Positions 41,554 to 50,257 of a stretch of DNA of 64,000 nt are shown one piece after another. A program made the translations under genes and the position numbers. How positions within the stretch are numbered: the first letter of the stretch is position 1; every line of letters starts with the position of its first letter. Location of the stretch: NCBI GenBank assembly GCA_016708585.1, contig JADJFK010000004.1, positions 155,115 through 219,114 on the forward strand. Direction: 5' to 3'. The notes beneath the pieces were generated by a model. The model saw nothing but the letters and a program-made list of their open reading frames with translations. It did no database searches and had not been told where the DNA came from. This DNA comes from Sulfuritalea sp. (GTDB lineage: Bacteria > Pseudomonadota > Gammaproteobacteria > Burkholderiales > Rhodocyclaceae).

Positions 41554-42461
41554 ACAGGATGGACCGATACCACCTGATGAACGTCTTTGTTGCCGTGGCC
41601 GAGATGGAAGGTTTTGCGGCGGCGGCAAGGCGCCTGGACATGTCGCCGCCGGCGGTGACGCGTGCGGTATCGGCGCTCGAAGACCGGCTCGGGGTCCGCC
41701 TGCTGACGCGCACCACGCGCATGGTCCGGGTGACCGAGGCCGGGGCCCGCTACCTCGAGGATGCGCGCCGCATCATGGCCGATTTCGACGAGGCCGATGC
41801 CGCTGCGGCAGGCAGCAACGCCACGCCGCGCGGCCTGCTGGCCGTGACGGCGCCCGTCCTGTTCGGCAAGCTCTACGTGATGCCGGTGGTGACCGAATAC
41901 CAGACGCTGTTCGCGCAGACCACCGTCTCCGCGCTGTTCGTCGACCGTGTAGTAAATATGGTCGACGAAGGCATCGACGTCGGCATCCGCATCGGCGTGC
42001 TTCCCGATTCGTCGCTGCGCGCGATTCGTGTCGGCCGGGTGCGGCGCGTCGTCGTCGGCGCGCCGGCCTACCTCGCGCAGTTCGGCGCGCCCAAGGCTCC
42101 GGAGGATTTGCAGCAGCATCGGCTGATCGCCGCCAGCGGCGCCTCGCCGACCACGGAATGGAGCTTCGGTGAAGGGGAGCGCAAGCGGGCGGTCAAGGTG
42201 CAGCCGCGCATCCAGGTCAATACCAATGACAGCGCGCTGGAGGCGGCGCGGCAGGGCTTCGGGCTGACGCGGCTGCTGTCCTACCAGGTGGCGCCGCAAC
42301 TCGCCTCGGGCGAATTGAAGACGGTGCTCGAAGATTTCGAAGGCGCCGCCCTGCCGATCCACGTGATCCATCGCGAGGGGCGGCACGGCGCGACCAAGGT
42401 GCGCAGTTTCGTGGACCTCGTCGTCGAGCGCCTGCGCGCCGACAAGACGCTGGGGCAATAA
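41547..42461 (+). CDS. LysR-family transcriptional regulator
   Basis: The 304-residue regulator has the N-terminal winged helix-turn-helix (LMNVFVAVAEMEGFAAAARRLDMSPPAVTRAVSALE) and a substrate-binding domain. It is divergent from the AhpD-like gene and probably activates it. ATG 41547 overlaps the palindrome; ATG 41559 gives MDRYHLMNV, which is the usual family start, so the true start is uncertain. Confidence 0.93.
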   Translation: MEYRMDRYHLMNVFVAVAEMEGFAAAARRLDMSPPAVTRAVSALEDRLGVRLLTRTTRMVRVTEAGARYLEDARRIMADFDEADAAAAGSNATPRGLLAVTAPVLFGKLYVMPVVTEYQTLFAQTTVSALFVDRVVNMVDEGIDVGIRIGVLPDSSLRAIRVGRVRRVVVGAPAYLAQFGAPKAPEDLQQHRLIAASGASPTTEWSFGEGERKRAVKVQPRIQVNTNDSALEAARQGFGLTRLLSYQVAPQLASGELKTVLEDFEGAALPIHVIHREGRHGATKVRSFVDLVVERLRADKTLGQ

Positions 42462-42501
42462 GCCATGGCCGCCCGAGGGGCGGCCGCGCCAACCAGCCTT
42501 A

Positions 42502-44076
42502 TCAGTGAATCTCGCGGGTTTCGAGGAAGACCACGTCCGGGTGGCGTTCCTGCGTCATCGACAGGTTGACCCGGTTGGGCGCCAGATAGACGTAGTCGCC
42601 GGCGCCGTCGAGCGCCACATTGACGCCTGACTTGTCGGCCAGCGCCCGGATCGCCGCATCGTCGCCGCGCAGCCAGCGCGCGGTGGCGACGTTGTAGGGT
42701 TCGAAGATGCAGTCGACGCCGTATTCGAATTCGAGGCGGTGGGCGACCACGTCGAACTGCAGCGTGCCGACCGCGCCGAGGATCAGGTCGTTGCTGTGGA
42801 TCGGCTTGAACAGTTGCGTCGCGCCTTCCTCGGCCAGCTGCTGCAGGCCTTTTTGCAGCTGCTTCATCTTCAGCGGATTGCGGATTTGCGCGCGGCGGAA
42901 GTGCTCCGGTGCGAAGCAGGGGATGCCGGTGAACTTGAGGTCCTCGCCTTCGCTGAAGGCGTCGCCCAGCAGCACCGTGCCGTGGTTGGGGATGCCGAGG
43001 ATGTCGCCGGGCCAGGCCTCATCCGTGGTATTGCGGTCCTGGGCCATGAAGGTGATGGCGTTGTTCACCGCCAGGGTCTTGCCGGTCGAGCGCTGCCTGA
43101 GCTTGATGCCGCGCTCGAACTTGCCCGAGCAGACGCGCACAAACGCGATGCGGTCGCGGTGCTTGGGGTCCATGTTGGCCTGGATCTTGAAGACGAATCC
43201 GCTGAACTTCGGCTCGCCGGGCTGCACCTCGCGGGTTTCCGTGGCGCGCGGCTGCGGCGGCGGCGAGAGGTCGACCACCGCGTCGAGCAGCGACTGCACG
43301 CCGAAGTTGTTGATCGCCGAGCCGAAGAACACCGGCGTCTGCTTGCCGGCCAGGTAGGCCGCGCGGTCGAAAGTGTGCGAGGCGCCGCGCACCAGCTCGA
43401 CTTCCATGCGCAATTCCTCGGCCTGGTCGGGGATCAGCTCGTCGAGGCGCGGGTTGTTCAGGCCCTTGATGACTTCCGCCGTGCCCTTGTCCGCCTGCGG
43501 GTCGAAGAAGCTGATGCTGTCGTCGTAGAGGTGGTACACGCCGCGAAAGCGCTTGCCCATGCTGATCGGCCAGGTCATCGGCGCGCACTGGATTTCCAGC
43601 ACGGATTCGATCTCGTCGAGCAGTTCGATCGGCGGCCGGCCTTCGCGGTCGAGCTTGTTGATGAAGGTGAGTATCGGCGTGTCGCGCAGGCGGCAGACGT
43701 TGAGCAGCTTGATGGTTTGCGCTTCGACGCCGTTCACCGAGTCGATCACCATCACCGCCGAATCGACCGCGGTCAGCGTGCGGTAGGTATCTTCGGAGAA
43801 GTCCTCGTGGCCGGGCGTGTCGAGCAGGTTGATCATGCATTCGCGGTAGGGGAACTGCATGACGGAACTGGTGACCGAGATGCCGCGCTGCTTTTCCAGT
43901 TCCATCCAGTCCGAGGTGGCGTGGCGCGATGCCTTGCGGGCGCGGACCTCGCCGGCGACCTGGATCGCGCCGCCGAACCACAGCAGCTTTTCGGTCAGCG
44001 TGGTCTTGCCGGCGTCCGGGTGGGAAATGATGGCAAAGGTGCGGCGGCGGGCGGTTTCGAGGTCGAGCTGGGACAC
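42502..44076 (-). CDS. prfC: Peptide chain release factor 3
   Basis: RF3 is the GTPase that recycles RF1 and RF2. The 524-residue protein has G1 SHPDAGKTTLTEK, G2/switch region EKQRGISVTSS, G3 LLDTPGHEDF and NKLDREGR, with the expected domain II and III sequence. GTG 44076 gives the family N-terminus VSQLDLETARRRTFAI; longer in-frame starts read through a copy of the repeat (44125-44150). Confidence 0.95.
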   Translation of the reverse strand: MSQLDLETARRRTFAIISHPDAGKTTLTEKLLWFGGAIQVAGEVRARKASRHATSDWMELEKQRGISVTSSVMQFPYRECMINLLDTPGHEDFSEDTYRTLTAVDSAVMVIDSVNGVEAQTIKLLNVCRLRDTPILTFINKLDREGRPPIELLDEIESVLEIQCAPMTWPISMGKRFRGVYHLYDDSISFFDPQADKGTAEVIKGLNNPRLDELIPDQAEELRMEVELVRGASHTFDRAAYLAGKQTPVFFGSAINNFGVQSLLDAVVDLSPPPQPRATETREVQPGEPKFSGFVFKIQANMDPKHRDRIAFVRVCSGKFERGIKLRQRSTGKTLAVNNAITFMAQDRNTTDEAWPGDILGIPNHGTVLLGDAFSEGEDLKFTGIPCFAPEHFRRAQIRNPLKMKQLQKGLQQLAEEGATQLFKPIHSNDLILGAVGTLQFDVVAHRLEFEYGVDCIFEPYNVATARWLRGDDAAIRALADKSGVNVALDGAGDYVYLAPNRVNLSMTQERHPDVVFLETREIH

Positions 44077-44124
44077 GGCGGCGGGGATGTCGTTGCGAAG
44101 GGGCGCGATTATACGGTGCAGGGC

Positions 44125-44150
44125 AGAAGTCGGCGCTGGCGATACGGCGC
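44125..44150 (+). repeat. Dispersed 26-bp repeat between recJ and prfC
   Basis: It has two differences from the consensus (AGAAGTC start, GCGC end). It lies nine bases after the recJ stop on the minus strand. Confidence 0.9.
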
Positions 44151-44159
44151 TGCAGGGCT

Positions 44160-45860
44160 TCAGGCGGCTTCGAAATGCTCCAGCATGAGCTGCACCGTCT
44201 GCGTTCCGTTCCATTCGTTGATGTCGACGCGGAAGGCGGCGCGGATGCGGTCGGGTACGCTGTCGGCGAAGTTGAAACGGATGGCGTCGAAGCGCTGCCC
44301 GCCTTTTTGCAGCTTGAGCTTGAGGTGCTTGTCCTTCAGCAGGCGCTGGTTGAGCACCTCGAAGCTGTCGGCGAAGACCGGTGCGGGGAAGCCCTGGCCC
44401 CAGACTTCCTGCTGCATCAGGCGCACCGCTTCGAGCGAGAAGTAGCCGGATTCGAGCGGGCCGTCGGTTTCCAGCGTGCGCGAGAGGTCGGCCGGCGAGA
44501 GCAGCTCACGGCAGACTTTCTCGAACGCGGCCTCGAATTCGGCGAGGCGCCCTTCATTCAATGTCAGGCCGGCAGCGGCGGCGTGGCCGCCGAAGCGCAA
44601 CAGCATGCCCGGATGCCGCTTGGCCACCAGGTCCAGCGCATCGCGCAAATGCAGGCCGGGGATCGAGCGGCCGGAGGCTTTCAGCTCGCCTTCATTGCCG
44701 CGGGCGAAGGCAAAAGTCGGGCGATGCAGCTTTTCCTTGACGCGGCCGGCCAGTATCCCGATCACGCCTTGATGCCAGCCGGGATCGAACAGGCTCAGGC
44801 TGGCGCGGGTGCCGGGGTCGAGCGAAGCCAGCAGGAGTTCGGCGTCGTCGCGCATGCCGGCTTCGATCACGCGCCGCTCGCGGTTGATGGCGTCGAGCTG
44901 CTGGGCGATGTTCATTGCGCGGGCCGGATCGTCGGTGATGAGGCACTCGATGCCCAGCGACATGTCGGCCAGGCGCCCGGCGGCGTTGAGGCGCGGGCCG
45001 AGGGCAAAGCCGAGGTCGAAGGTGGCGGCGCGGGCCGGCTCGCGGCCGGCGACGGCCAGCAACGCAGCGATGCCGGCCTGCATCTGGCCGCCGCGGATAC
45101 GCTGCAAGCCCTGCGCGACGAGGATGCGGTTGTTGCGGTCGAGCGGCACCACGTCGGCCACCGTGCCCAGCGCCACGAGGTCGAGCAGGGCGGCCAGGTT
45201 GGGTTCCGGCTTTTCCGTGTAGGCGCCGCGCCGGCGCAGTTCGGCGCGCAGCGCGAGCATGACGTAGAACATCACGCCGACGCCGGCCAGCGCCTTGCTC
45301 GGGAAATCGCAGCCGGGCTGGTTGGGATTGACGATGACCTCCGCCTCTGGCAAGGAATCGCCCGGCAGGTGATGGTCGGTGATCAGCGTCGCGATGCCGA
45401 GGCGCTTGAGCGCCGCCACGCCTTCGACGCTGGCGATGCCGTTGTCCACCGTGATCACCAGGTCCGGCTGGCGCGCCGCCGCCAGTTGCGCGACTTCCGG
45501 CGACAGCCCGTAACCCAGCGTGAAGCGGTCGGGCACGATGTAATCGACCGTGGCGCCCATCATGCGCAGGGCGCGCAGGCCGACCGCGCAGCCGGTGGCG
45601 CCGTCGCAGTCGTAGTCGGCGACGATCAGCATCTTGCGGCCGGCGGCGATCGCGTCGGCCAGCAGCGTCGCCGCCTCGCGCGCGCCCTTGAGCCGGTCGG
45701 GGGCGAGCAGGGCGCTGCTGCGCGTGTCGAGTTCGTCGGGGCTGCGGACGCCGCGCGCGGCATACAGCCGGGCCAGCAGCGGATGCACGCCGCCCTGCTC
45801 CAGCGCCCAGGTGGCGCGCGGCGGGATGTCGCGCACGGCGATGCGGGTTCCCTGTGTCAT
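44160..45860 (-). CDS. recJ: Single-stranded-DNA-specific exonuclease RecJ
   Basis: RecJ degrades 5' single-stranded DNA in repair. The 566-residue protein has motif I LIVADYDCDGATG, motif III LITDHHLPGD, and FGGHAAAAGLTL (DHHA1). The ATG 45860 overlaps the stop of the upstream gene by four bases, so the pair is coupled. The order prfC-recJ is retained in many relatives. Confidence 0.95.
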   Translation of the reverse strand: MTQGTRIAVRDIPPRATWALEQGGVHPLLARLYAARGVRSPDELDTRSSALLAPDRLKGAREAATLLADAIAAGRKMLIVADYDCDGATGCAVGLRALRMMGATVDYIVPDRFTLGYGLSPEVAQLAAARQPDLVITVDNGIASVEGVAALKRLGIATLITDHHLPGDSLPEAEVIVNPNQPGCDFPSKALAGVGVMFYVMLALRAELRRRGAYTEKPEPNLAALLDLVALGTVADVVPLDRNNRILVAQGLQRIRGGQMQAGIAALLAVAGREPARAATFDLGFALGPRLNAAGRLADMSLGIECLITDDPARAMNIAQQLDAINRERRVIEAGMRDDAELLLASLDPGTRASLSLFDPGWHQGVIGILAGRVKEKLHRPTFAFARGNEGELKASGRSIPGLHLRDALDLVAKRHPGMLLRFGGHAAAAGLTLNEGRLAEFEAAFEKVCRELLSPADLSRTLETDGPLESGYFSLEAVRLMQQEVWGQGFPAPVFADSFEVLNQRLLKDKHLKLKLQKGGQRFDAIRFNFADSVPDRIRAAFRVDINEWNGTQTVQLMLEHFEAA

Positions 45861-46858
45861 CGCGCCACCAGTTCGGCCAGCGGGCGCGGCTTGCGCCAGA
45901 ATTTCCAGATGTCGCGGCGGCCCACCTGCAACTCGGCGGCGGCGAGTTCGCCGGGGGCGATCAGGCGCAGGGCGCCGAGCCGGCCGCCGCGCAACGCGGC
46001 CAGCGCGGGAACCAGCCAGCCGGCCTCGAAACGCGCCAGTTCGTCGCGCCAGGCGATGGCATCGCCGCTGCGGGCCGGTTGCTCCAGTGCATCGAAGATG
46101 GCCAGCGGCCTGCGCGCGGGGGCACTCCCGAAGGCGTCCGGCAGCGTCGTGCCGTCGATCTGGAGCAGGCGGGCGATGCCGCGGGCGACCGGGTCGTTGC
46201 TCCACAGCGCGTCATGCGTGGTGGCGGTGCGTGGTTGCGGCAGGCGACCGCCGCCCCACGGCCAGAGCGAGTTGACCACCGGTTGTCCGGCGGCCTGACG
46301 TGCCTGATTCACCGGATGGGCATGCAAGACCATCTGCGCCTCGTTCAGCGCCTGGCGCCAGGGCGCGTAGGCGGCATCGAGCGGCAAGGGTGCGGCGGCG
46401 CGGCCGGCAGCCTGCGGCAGCGGCTGAAATGCCGGTGCGGCGGCGGACAGGCGCAAGTTCCAGCGGGTCGGGGCCAGCACCTCCAGCGCGCCCAACTCGG
46501 CAAAAGTCGGCGCCAGCGCCACGGCGAGCGCGGCCGCTTCTTCGGTGGTGAGCCGCAGGTTTTGCGGGTCGTCGACGACCAGGCTGCGTTCCTGGAAGTT
46601 CAGCCGCACCGGGTCGAGGCAGAGCCAGTCGGCTTCTTCGGGGTGCTCCCGCAGCGCCAGCCGGCGCAGGGCCGCGGCCGGAAGCGGTGCGGCAAGGCCG
46701 CTGATTTCGGCGAGGATGCCGGCCGTGCGCAGGGCCGGGCGCTGCGTCAGGCGGCCGCGCCCGAGCAGGGTGGTGAAGGCGGGCAGGGGCAGGTCACAGG
46801 TGAGGTCCGCGAGCGCCTGGCGCGTCCAGATCAGGCCCGGCACGATGAGCGTCAGCAT
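45857..46858 (-). CDS. COG4255-like conserved protein upstream of recJ
   Basis: The 333-residue protein carries the conserved segments HPVNQARQAAGQPVVNSLWPWGGG (residues about 180-203) and DALWSNDPVARGIARLL, which I associate with an uncharacterised family sometimes labelled phosphoglycerate-mutase-like. That label is not supported by the sequence. It overlaps recJ by four bases, so a role linked to RecJ or its expression is possible. A repeat copy is read LAPTF near residue 113. Confidence 0.65.
   Translation of the reverse strand: MLTLIVPGLIWTRQALADLTCDLPLPAFTTLLGRGRLTQRPALRTAGILAEISGLAAPLPAAALRRLALREHPEEADWLCLDPVRLNFQERSLVVDDPQNLRLTTEEAAALAVALAPTFAELGALEVLAPTRWNLRLSAAAPAFQPLPQAAGRAAAPLPLDAAYAPWRQALNEAQMVLHAHPVNQARQAAGQPVVNSLWPWGGGRLPQPRTATTHDALWSNDPVARGIARLLQIDGTTLPDAFGSAPARRPLAIFDALEQPARSGDAIAWRDELARFEAGWLVPALAALRGGRLGALRLIAPGELAAAELQVGRRDIWKFWRKPRPLAELVAR
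46502..46527 (+). repeat. Dispersed 26-bp repeat in the recJ-upstream gene
   Basis: It has few differences from the consensus, mainly GCCACGG instead of GATACGG. In the gene it encodes VALAPTF on the opposite strand. Confidence 0.75.
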
Positions 46859-46925
46859 GGGCGGATGTTAACATGGCCCGCCAGCCTGACTACAGGAGCA
46901 GCCATGCTGGCTCAACCTGAGCATC

Positions 46926-46963
46926 GATAATCGCATCGAATGATGCTATTATCGGCGCATAAT
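46926..46963 (+). promoter_or_regulatory. vapBC operator and -10 box
   Basis: Arms 46926-46937 (GATAATCGCATC) and 46942-46953 (GATGCTATTATC) are complementary at 11 of 12 positions. CATAAT (46958-46963) is a plausible -10 box; the -35 is less clear. CAGGAG (46967-46972) precedes the ATG by eight bases. Confidence 0.7.
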
Positions 46964-46980
46964 TTTCAGGAGTCACGACC

Positions 46981-47178
46981 ATGCGTACTACCGTCACGCT
47001 TGATGAAACCCTTCTCAACCGGGCGCAGCTACTCTCCGGTGTTCAAGAACGCAGCGCCCTGCTCAAGGAAGCATTGAGCGCGCTTATCCAGCGTGAAAGT
47101 GCCCGTCGCCTTGCCCGGTTGGGCGGTACCGAGCCGAAACTGGAAAGTGTCGCTCGCCGTCGCGAAGGCAAGCGGTGA
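46981..47178 (+). CDS. vapB: VapB-type antitoxin
   Basis: The 65-residue protein matches the VapB family with ribbon-helix-helix N-terminus (RTTVTLDETLLNRAQLL). It binds and inhibits VapC and should bind the inverted repeat upstream. The last codons overlap the vapC start. Confidence 0.9.
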   Translation: MRTTVTLDETLLNRAQLLSGVQERSALLKEALSALIQRESARRLARLGGTEPKLESVARRREGKR

Positions 47179-47543
47179 TACTGGTCGATACATCGATCTG
47201 GATCGACCACTTGCGCAGCGGTAATCCGGCACTGGCTGCCTTGCTGCAAAACGAAGCCGTCTGTACCCACGACTTCGTGATCGGCGAACTGGCATGCGGC
47301 AACCTGCGCAACCGGGCCGAAGTGCTGGGCCTGCTTCAATCCCTGCCGCGATTGCCGGCGGCCACCGAAGACGAAACCTTGTTCTTCATCGAGCAGCAGG
47401 ATTTAATGGGCCGTGGCGTCGGCTACATCGATGCCCATCTGCTTGCCGCTGCCGTGATCCGGGGCGTGCCGATATGGACGAAAGACAAGCGCCTCATGAC
47501 CATTGCAGAAGAAAAGGGCTGGGCTTGTTCGCCGCGGCACTAG
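47175..47543 (+). CDS. vapC: VapC-type PIN ribonuclease toxin
   Basis: The 122-residue PIN-domain protein has the acidic catalytic residues D5 (LVDTSIWID), the E in IGELACG and the D in GYIDAHLLAAA. It cleaves tRNA or rRNA by family. The start is probably GTG 47175, overlapping vapB by four bases. Confidence 0.93.
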   Translation: MILVDTSIWIDHLRSGNPALAALLQNEAVCTHDFVIGELACGNLRNRAEVLGLLQSLPRLPAATEDETLFFIEQQDLMGRGVGYIDAHLLAAAVIRGVPIWTKDKRLMTIAEEKGWACSPRH

Positions 47544-47562
47544 GCCGTATGCGTCCGGGAAT

Positions 47563-47647
47563 CGTCATTCAGGGGCCGCGCAGCGGAACCCGGAGCCCAG
47601 CGCCCCTGCTCGGATGCCGCTGGATTTCCGCGTTCGAGGGAATGACG
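47563..47647. repeat. Intergenic REP-like palindromic repeat
   Basis: The terminal inverted repeats CGTCATTC (47563-47570) and GAATGACG (47640-47647) enclose an 85-base element with internal GCTGGATTTCCGCGTTCGAGGG, the usual sequence of REP-like intergenic repeats in proteobacteria. It lies between vapC and lolC. Confidence 0.7.
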
Positions 47648-47744
47648 GCAGAGGGTACGAAAGAGACGCTCGGGCCGCCAGCCCTGGCATTGAACGCAAC
47701 ACAATGAATTTTCAATCACGGATTCAGAATCGCCGAAACAGCGC

Positions 47745-48998
47745 ATGAACTACGAACTCCTCATCGGTCTGCGCTACACGCGCGCCCAGCCGCGCGAAGG
47801 CGTTGCCAACCGCTTCATCTCCTTCATCGCGCTGATTTCCATGCTCGGGCTGGCGCTCGGCGTCGCCGCCTTGATCGTGGTGCTGTCGGTGATGAACGGC
47901 TTCCAGAAAGAGCTGCGCGAGCGCATCCTGGGCGTGGTTTCGCACGTCCAGGTCAGCAGCCAGAGCGGCGAACTGGCCGACTGGAGCAGGGTGCTGCAGG
48001 GCGCCGCGCAGCACCCGCGGGTCAAGGCGGCGGCGCCTTACGTGCAGGCCCAGGGCATGCTGAGCTACGACGGCCAGGTGCGCGGCATGATGGTGCGCGG
48101 CATCCTGCCCGAGGCCGAGGACAAGGTGGCCGACTTCGGCAGCTACATGAAGTCGGGCAAGCTCGATGCCTTGCGGCCCGGCGAATTCGGCATGGTGCTC
48201 GGCAGCGAACTGGCGCGCGCGCTGCGCGTCGTGCCCGGCGACAAGGTGACGCTGCTGGCGCCGCAGGGTCTGGTGACGCCGGCCGCCATCCTGCCGCGGG
48301 TCAAGCAGTTCCGCGTCACCGGCATCTTCGAGGCCGGCATGTTCGAATTCGATTCCGGCCTGGCGCTGATCCACATGGCCGATGCGCAAAAGCTCTACCG
48401 CATGGACGATCGCGTTTCCGGGGTGCGGCTCAAGGTCGACGACCTGTTCGCCGCGCCGAAGATCGGCCGCGAACTGCTGCGCTTCCTGCCCATGGATGCC
48501 TGGGTCAGCGACTGGACGCGCAGCCACGCCAATTTCTTTCGCGCCGTGGAAATCGAAAAACGCATGATGTTCCTGATCCTGCTGCTGATCGTCGCCGTGG
48601 CCGCCTTCAACATCGTGTCTACGCTGGTCATGGCCGTCACCGACAAGCGCGCCGACATCGCCATCCTGCGCACCCTGGGCGCCAGCCCGGGCAGCATCAT
48701 GGCGATCTTCATCGTGCAGGGCGTCCTGATCGGAACCGTGGGGCTGGCCGCCGGCATCGGCGGCGGTGTGGCGCTGGCGCTGAACATCGACGTCGTGGTG
48801 CCGGCGCTGGAGAACCTGCTGGGTCTCAAGTTCCTCGCCAAGGACGTGTATTACATCAGCGACCTGCCCTCGGACCTGCACTGGTCCGATGTCGGCACCA
48901 TCGGCGTGGTGTCCTTCGTCCTCACCCTGCTGGCCACCCTGTATCCGAGCTGGCGCGCCTCGCGCACCCAGCCGGCGGAGGCGTTGCGCTATGAGTGA
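47745..48998 (+). CDS. lolC: Lipoprotein-releasing ABC permease LolC/LolE
   Basis: The 417-residue protein has the LolC/E N-terminus (YELLIGLRYTRAQPREG.NRFISFIALISMLGLALGVAALIVVLSVMNGF region), a periplasmic MacB_PCD domain and three C-terminal helices with RADIAILRTLGASP. It extracts lipoproteins from the inner membrane for delivery by LolA. It overlaps lolD by eight bases. Confidence 0.95.
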   Translation: MNYELLIGLRYTRAQPREGVANRFISFIALISMLGLALGVAALIVVLSVMNGFQKELRERILGVVSHVQVSSQSGELADWSRVLQGAAQHPRVKAAAPYVQAQGMLSYDGQVRGMMVRGILPEAEDKVADFGSYMKSGKLDALRPGEFGMVLGSELARALRVVPGDKVTLLAPQGLVTPAAILPRVKQFRVTGIFEAGMFEFDSGLALIHMADAQKLYRMDDRVSGVRLKVDDLFAAPKIGRELLRFLPMDAWVSDWTRSHANFFRAVEIEKRMMFLILLLIVAVAAFNIVSTLVMAVTDKRADIAILRTLGASPGSIMAIFIVQGVLIGTVGLAAGIGGGVALALNIDVVVPALENLLGLKFLAKDVYYISDLPSDLHWSDVGTIGVVSFVLTLLATLYPSWRASRTQPAEALRYE

Positions 48999-49665
48999 TG
49001 CCGTGCTTGCCTGCACGGGCCTGGGCAAGACCTTCCATCAGGGCCAGACCGATGTGCCGGTGCTGACCGGTGTGGACATGAACGTCGGCGCCGGCGATAC
49101 GGTGGCCATCGTCGGCGCCAGCGGCTCGGGCAAGAGCACCCTGCTGCATCTGCTGGGCGGACTGGACACGCCGACCGCGGGCCGGGTGTCGCTGCACGGC
49201 CGCGACCTGGCGCAGGTCGGCGAGGCGGAACGCGGGCGGCTGCGCAATTCGTCGCTGGGTTTCGTCTATCAGTTCCACCACCTGCTGATGGAATTCACCG
49301 CCGTGGAGAACGTCGCCATGCCGCTCCTGATCCGGCGCATGGAGCGTGCCGCGGCGGAGGCGCAGGCGCGGGCGGTGCTGGAGCGGGTCGGCCTCGGCCA
49401 CCGCCTGCGCCACCGGCCGGGCGAACTGTCGGGCGGCGAGCGTCAGCGCGTGGCGGTGGCGCGGGCCCTGGTCACGAAGCCGGCGTGCCTGCTGGCCGAC
49501 GAGCCGACCGGGAACCTCGATCGCGGCGCGGCGGATGCCGTCTTCGGCCTGCTGCTGGAGTTGTGTCGCGAGCACCGGGCGGCGCTGGTGCTGGTGACCC
49601 ATGACCCGGATCTGGCGGCACGGGCAGGCAGGATGCTGCACCTGCGGGACGGGGTGCTGGTCTAA
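48991..49665 (+). CDS. lolD: Lipoprotein-releasing ABC ATPase LolD
   Basis: The 224-residue ATPase has Walker A GASGSGKST, Q-loop VYQFHH, signature LSGGERQR and Walker B LLADEPTGNLD. It partners LolC/E. The segment NVGAGDTVAIVG is encoded by DNA that matches the core of the 26-bp repeat (49084-49102). It ends four bases inside the DUF2062 gene on the opposite strand. Confidence 0.96.
   Translation: MSDAVLACTGLGKTFHQGQTDVPVLTGVDMNVGAGDTVAIVGASGSGKSTLLHLLGGLDTPTAGRVSLHGRDLAQVGEAERGRLRNSSLGFVYQFHHLLMEFTAVENVAMPLLIRRMERAAAEAQARAVLERVGLGHRLRHRPGELSGGERQRVAVARALVTKPACLLADEPTGNLDRGAADAVFGLLLELCREHRAALVLVTHDPDLAARAGRMLHLRDGVLV
49081..49105 (+). repeat. 26-bp repeat core in lolD
   Basis: The core GTCGGCGCCGGCGATACGG matches at 49084-49102, but the flanking A-run is AAC and the end is TGG. 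It encodes VGAGDTV, close to the usual LolD sequence, so it may be chance or the origin of a coding-compatible copy. Confidence 0.6.
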
Positions 49666-50234
49666 GCCTTGCGATCCGGGTCGCCGCGCGCGGCTGAAAG
49701 ATGGCGCCGGTGCCGGAGGTGCCAGAAGCGCACCAGGTAGATGCGCCAGGCCACGCGCACCAGGGCATAGCCGGCCAGCGCAAGGCCGGAAGCGAGCAGC
49801 ACCAGGCCCAGGGCGAGCGGCGTGCCGAGCCCGATCATCCAGTCCGCCAGCGCCCGCGCCCAGACGAGGATGCTTTCGTCGCCCCACTCGGGCGGCGGTA
49901 CGAAGCGCTGGCCGGGGCCCGGCAACACCCACTGGCCGATGGCGAAGGCGACGATGTAGAGCGGCACGATGGTGAAGGGATTGGTGTAAAGCGTGGTCAG
50001 CAGCGCCAGCGGCAGGTTGACGCGAAAAACCACGGCACAGATCGCCGCCCCGAGCATTTGCAGCGGCCCCGGAATCAGCCCGCAGAACAAGCCGGCGGCG
50101 ACGGCACCCGCCGCCGAACGGCGGTTGAGGTGCCACAGCCGCGGATGCAGCAGGGTGTTCCCGAATCGCGCCAGCCAGGGGTTGCCGCGGATCGCCTGGT
50201 GGTCGGGGAGGAACTTGCGAATGCGTTTGCGCAT
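49662..50234 (-). CDS. DUF2062 membrane protein
   Basis: The 190-residue protein has the DUF2062 signature AAGLFCGLIPGPLQMLGAAI and TNPFTIVPLYIVAFAIG, with about four membrane helices. Its function is unknown; it often lies near LPS or lipoprotein genes. It is convergent with lolD and overlaps it by four bases. Confidence 0.88.
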   Translation of the reverse strand: MRKRIRKFLPDHQAIRGNPWLARFGNTLLHPRLWHLNRRSAAGAVAAGLFCGLIPGPLQMLGAAICAVVFRVNLPLALLTTLYTNPFTIVPLYIVAFAIGQWVLPGPGQRFVPPPEWGDESILVWARALADWMIGLGTPLALGLVLLASGLALAGYALVRVAWRIYLVRFWHLRHRRHLSAARGDPDRKA

Positions 50235-50257
50235 GCCTGCTCTTTGCGTGCTCCGGA

